Positions 6,682 to 8,166 of a DNA stretch of 8,166 bases are shown here, one piece after another; the first letter of the stretch is position 1; each line of letters opens with the position of its first letter. The notes beneath the pieces were generated by a model that was given only the letters and a program-made list of their open reading frames with translations, made no database searches and was not told where the DNA came from. The stretch is from an uncultured Devosia sp. (GTDB taxonomy: Bacteria > Pseudomonadota > Alphaproteobacteria > Rhizobiales > Devosiaceae). The DNA is taken from assembly GCA_946480655.1 (NCBI GenBank), contig CAMLKN010000097.1:1-8166 (forward strand), read 5' to 3'. Both the position numbers and the translations under genes were made by a program.

Positions 6682-6685
6682 CTCC
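6682..6685 (-). promoter_or_regulatory. Ribosome-binding site favouring the purF GTG at 6675
   Basis: GGAG on the minus strand, six bases before GTG 6675. The longer in-frame candidate, GTG 6723, has only GGA three bases away. This decides the start chosen for purF, although no ATG is available in either case. Confidence 0.5.
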
Positions 6686-6756
6686 GTGTGCTGCCAGGGC
6701 GTCTCGGGAAAAGTGGCTTGCACTTGTCCGGTTCGGAAACGCTAAAATCCAACCTA

Positions 6757-6791
6757 CCTGATCGGCCATGGGGCCGGTCAGGCTCGCCTGA
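6757..6791. repeat. Two overlapping, mutually exclusive hairpins in the cvpA-purF gap
   Basis: Hairpin 1: CCTGATCGGCC (6757-6767), loop ATGG (6768-6771), GGCCGGTCAGG (6772-6782). That is 11 positions with ten Watson-Crick pairs and one T/G position. Hairpin 2: TCAGG (6778-6782), CTCG, CCTGA (6787-6791), which reuses the right arm of hairpin 1. On the plus strand six T's follow at 6798-6803. The set lies in the probable 5' leader of purF, 82 bases before GTG 6675, with cvpA ending about 85 bases upstream of it. Confidence 0.55.
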
Positions 6792-6817
6792 TAGCGCTTT
6801 TTTGTGCTGCCCACCAA
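6788..6817 (-). promoter_or_regulatory. Possible internal promoter for purF (weak)
   Basis: Read on the minus strand, TTGGTG (6812-6817) and TATCAG (6788-6793) are 18 bases apart and match three and four of six consensus bases. Transcription would start near 6780, inside the hairpin set. The 200-base gap between cvpA and purF leaves room for a separate promoter, but this match is poor. Confidence 0.2.
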
Positions 6818-6875
6818 TGACAAGTGCGACAGGCTGATCTGCGGCGGTTGCGCTGTCCCGCCACAGCTTGAAAGA

Positions 6876-7523
6876 TCAGGCCTCCGGAGCGGCCTCGGCG
6901 TCAGGCGCGGGATCGACCACCGGATCGGTGGGGTCGACCGTGCCGTCATTGGGATCCGCGGCACCATCGTCGAGCGGCGTGGCCGGGGCCGGCTGGTCCT
7001 CGGTCAGGTTGGCACCACCACCCTGTAGGATGTCCGTCACCTGCTGCTCCAGCCCTTCGGGCAGCATGGAAATGAGCGTATTGCCCATGTCCCGCAGATA
7101 GGGCAGGGACTGTGCGTTCGCGGCCCAGTCGGGCAGGTTGTTGGGCAGCAGCCACAGGCCGAAGATCGTCACGACGATGGCGATCAGCACGCCGCGCAGC
7201 ACGCCGAAGACAAAGCCCAGCGTCCGGTCGATCGGCCCGACGCGGCTGTCGACCACGAAGTCGGCAATGCGCATGGTCAAGAGGTGCAGCACGATCAGTG
7301 CCACGATGAAGGTCACCACGACCGTCGCGATATCGGCGATGACCGGCTCGGCCACATACTGGCGGGCGATTTCGGGGTGATATTGCCACATATAGACGGC
7401 GATGGCGGCCGAGCCTGCCCAGGTCGCCAGCGACAGCACTTCGCGGGTCAGGCCCCGCGCGGTGGCCAGAATCGCTGAAATCAGCACCAGCACACCCACA
7501 GCAACGTCGAACGCAGTCAGCAT
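6876..7523 (-). CDS. cvpA: CvpA-family inner-membrane protein
   Basis: A 215-residue protein with four likely membrane helices at about 5-22, 28-46, 61-83 and 102-126. The family signatures are present: ARGLTREVLSLATW (22-35) after helix 1, and GPIDRTLGFVFGVLRG (96-111) leading into helix 4. CvpA was named for colicin V production in E. coli, where it lies next to purF. It is now known mainly as an envelope factor affecting resistance to bile and other stresses in several proteobacteria, with an unsettled molecular function. After the last helix comes a soluble stretch (127-170), then an acidic Asp/Pro/Ala-rich tail (about 172-215) that is probably disordered. Start ATG 7523 has AGGG about eight bases upstream. 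Its place between radA and purF strengthens the call. The purF gene begins about 200 bases further on, so the two may not be strictly co-translated. Confidence 0.94.
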   Translation of the reverse strand: MLTAFDVAVGVLVLISAILATARGLTREVLSLATWAGSAAIAVYMWQYHPEIARQYVAEPVIADIATVVVTFIVALIVLHLLTMRIADFVVDSRVGPIDRTLGFVFGVLRGVLIAIVVTIFGLWLLPNNLPDWAANAQSLPYLRDMGNTLISMLPEGLEQQVTDILQGGGANLTEDQPAPATPLDDGAADPNDGTVDPTDPVVDPAPDAEAAPEA

Positions 7524-7565
7524 ATGTCTTGCCCTGTTTGTCTTGCCGCCCCGGCTTTTGCTGGA

Positions 7566-7594
7566 CCTTTAGCGGCTTTGCGTTGCAATGCCAA
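7566..7594 (-). promoter_or_regulatory. Possible promoter upstream of cvpA (weak)
   Basis: On the minus strand TTGGCA (7589-7594) and TAAAGG (7566-7571) are separated by 17 bases, with a good -35 and a poor -10. It lies in the 116-base gap between radA and cvpA, about 40 bases before the cvpA ATG. The rest of the gap shows only a five-base repeat, ACAAG/CTTGT (7612-7616 and 7635-7639), too weak to call a radA terminator. Confidence 0.25.
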
Positions 7595-7639
7595 GGGCGC
7601 CCGATCACCTGACAAGCAATGTCCCCGGAAACACCTTGT

Positions 7640-8166
7640 TCACCACGCCTCGGGCTCCGGTTCGGGCATCGGGCGTTTGCCCTGTGCCGCGATCCGGCTG
7701 ACCATGTCGCTCAATTGCGCATATTCGGTGACGTCCAGCCCGCTACTGCGGTCGGCACTGCCCAGCTTGCCTGTGACCACCGAGCCGAAACCCAGCTTTT
7801 CCGCCTCCCGCAGCCGCAGCGCGCCATGCACGACCGGCCGGACGCCGCCGGCCAGCGAAATCTCGCCGAAATAGACGGCATCGGCCGGCAGGGGGGCGCC
7901 GGTCAGCGACGAAATCAGCGCCGCGGCCACCGCCAGGTCAGCCGCCGGCTCGTTGATCTTCAGCCCGCCCGCCACGTTGAGATAGATGTCATTGGCCCCG
8001 ATCCGCACGCCACAGCGCGTTTCGAGCACGGCCAGCACCATGGAAAGGCGTTGGGAATCCCAGCCCACCACGGCCCGGCGCGGTGTGCCCAGCGGGGAGG
8101 GGGCCACCAGCGCCTGGATTTCAATGAGCAGCGGCCGCGTCCCCTCCATGCCGGCAAACACCGCCG
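7640..8166 (-). CDS. radA: DNA repair protein RadA, C-terminal part (5' end beyond the window)
   Basis: The last 174 or so complete codons of RadA (Sms), a RecA-like ATPase and branch-migration helicase in recombinational repair. The visible part is the Lon-protease-like C-terminal domain. It begins AVFAGMEGTRPLLIEIQALV and continues with TPRRAVVGWD, DIYLNVAGGLKINEPAADLA, FGEISLAGGVRPV and LREAEKLGF, all characteristic of the family. The Lon catalytic Ser/Lys arrangement is not recognisable in this domain, as expected for RadA, where it serves structure and DNA binding. The zinc finger, Walker motifs and KNRFG motif lie upstream, outside the window. The frame is open through base 8166, so the apparent GTG at 8161 is only an internal valine. 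The gene ends TGA at 7640 after a short Pro/Glu tail (PMPEPEPEAW). The neighbouring cvpA starts 116 bases downstream. Confidence 0.95.
   Translation of the reverse strand, partial: AVFAGMEGTRPLLIEIQALVAPSPLGTPRRAVVGWDSQRLSMVLAVLETRCGVRIGANDIYLNVAGGLKINEPAADLAVAAALISSLTGAPLPADAVYFGEISLAGGVRPVVHGALRLREAEKLGFGSVVTGKLGSADRSSGLDVTEYAQLSDMVSRIAAQGKRPMPEPEPEAW

Noticed and set aside
5239..6837. Plus-strand open frame of 532 codons antisense to purF
   Set aside because: PurF on the other strand has every catalytic motif. The antisense translation has no recognisable domain and is rich in His/Asp/Arg/Gly, as expected from reading GC-biased codons backwards.
6852..6867. Five-base inverted repeat GCTGT/ACAGC just after cvpA as a terminator
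   Set aside because: The stem is short and no T-run follows it on the minus strand. Repeats of this size arise often by chance in GC-rich DNA.
1..8166. Mobile element, defence island, CRISPR or novel gene cluster
   Set aside because: All substantial genes belong to known housekeeping families in a familiar order. No transposase, integrase, direct-repeat array or composition break was seen.

Overview
The window is high-GC DNA from what looks like an alphaproteobacterium of the Hyphomicrobiales, probably Devosia-like. This rests on the wording of RadA, CvpA, PurF and Der and on the gene order radA-cvpA-purF-SDR. It is an inference from remembered family sequences, not a database result. Almost all of it is conserved chromosomal housekeeping. 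There is no rRNA, tRNA, CRISPR array, phage gene, transposase or toxin-antitoxin pair.

Layout: bases 1-186 are a non-coding leader packed with inverted repeats. On the plus strand follow a membrane-anchored TPR/YfgM-like protein (187-954) and the ribosome-assembly GTPase Der (981-2429), which look like one operon. After about 120 bases comes a CNNM/CorC-type membrane protein with two CBS domains (2552-3838, TTG start). From there on every gene is on the minus strand. Reading in transcription order from the right edge: the C-terminal part of RadA (7640-8166, cut by the window end), CvpA (6876-7523), PurF (5185-6675), a short-chain dehydrogenase (4451-5185) and a GNAT acetyltransferase (3854-4447). 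The two blocks converge at 3838/3854 with 15 bases between the stop codons.

How the genes relate: TPR-der recalls the E. coli yfgM-bamB-der neighbourhood and may link a periplasm-facing chaperone-like protein with ribosome assembly. PurF makes the first committed intermediate of purine synthesis, and CvpA is its classic small membrane neighbour. The SDR start codon overlaps the purF stop (TAATG), and the GNAT start lies 3 bases after the SDR stop, so purF-SDR-GNAT is tightly coupled. What the SDR and GNAT act on cannot be read from sequence.

I did not find a convincing undescribed system. The parts most worth a second look are the four adjacent inverted repeats in bases 4-123, one of which may carry the stop codon of an upstream gene; the competing hairpins in the cvpA-purF gap; and a PurF with a propeptide but without most of the Fe-S cysteines of the Bacillus enzyme. 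No stretch over 300 bases lacks a gene.
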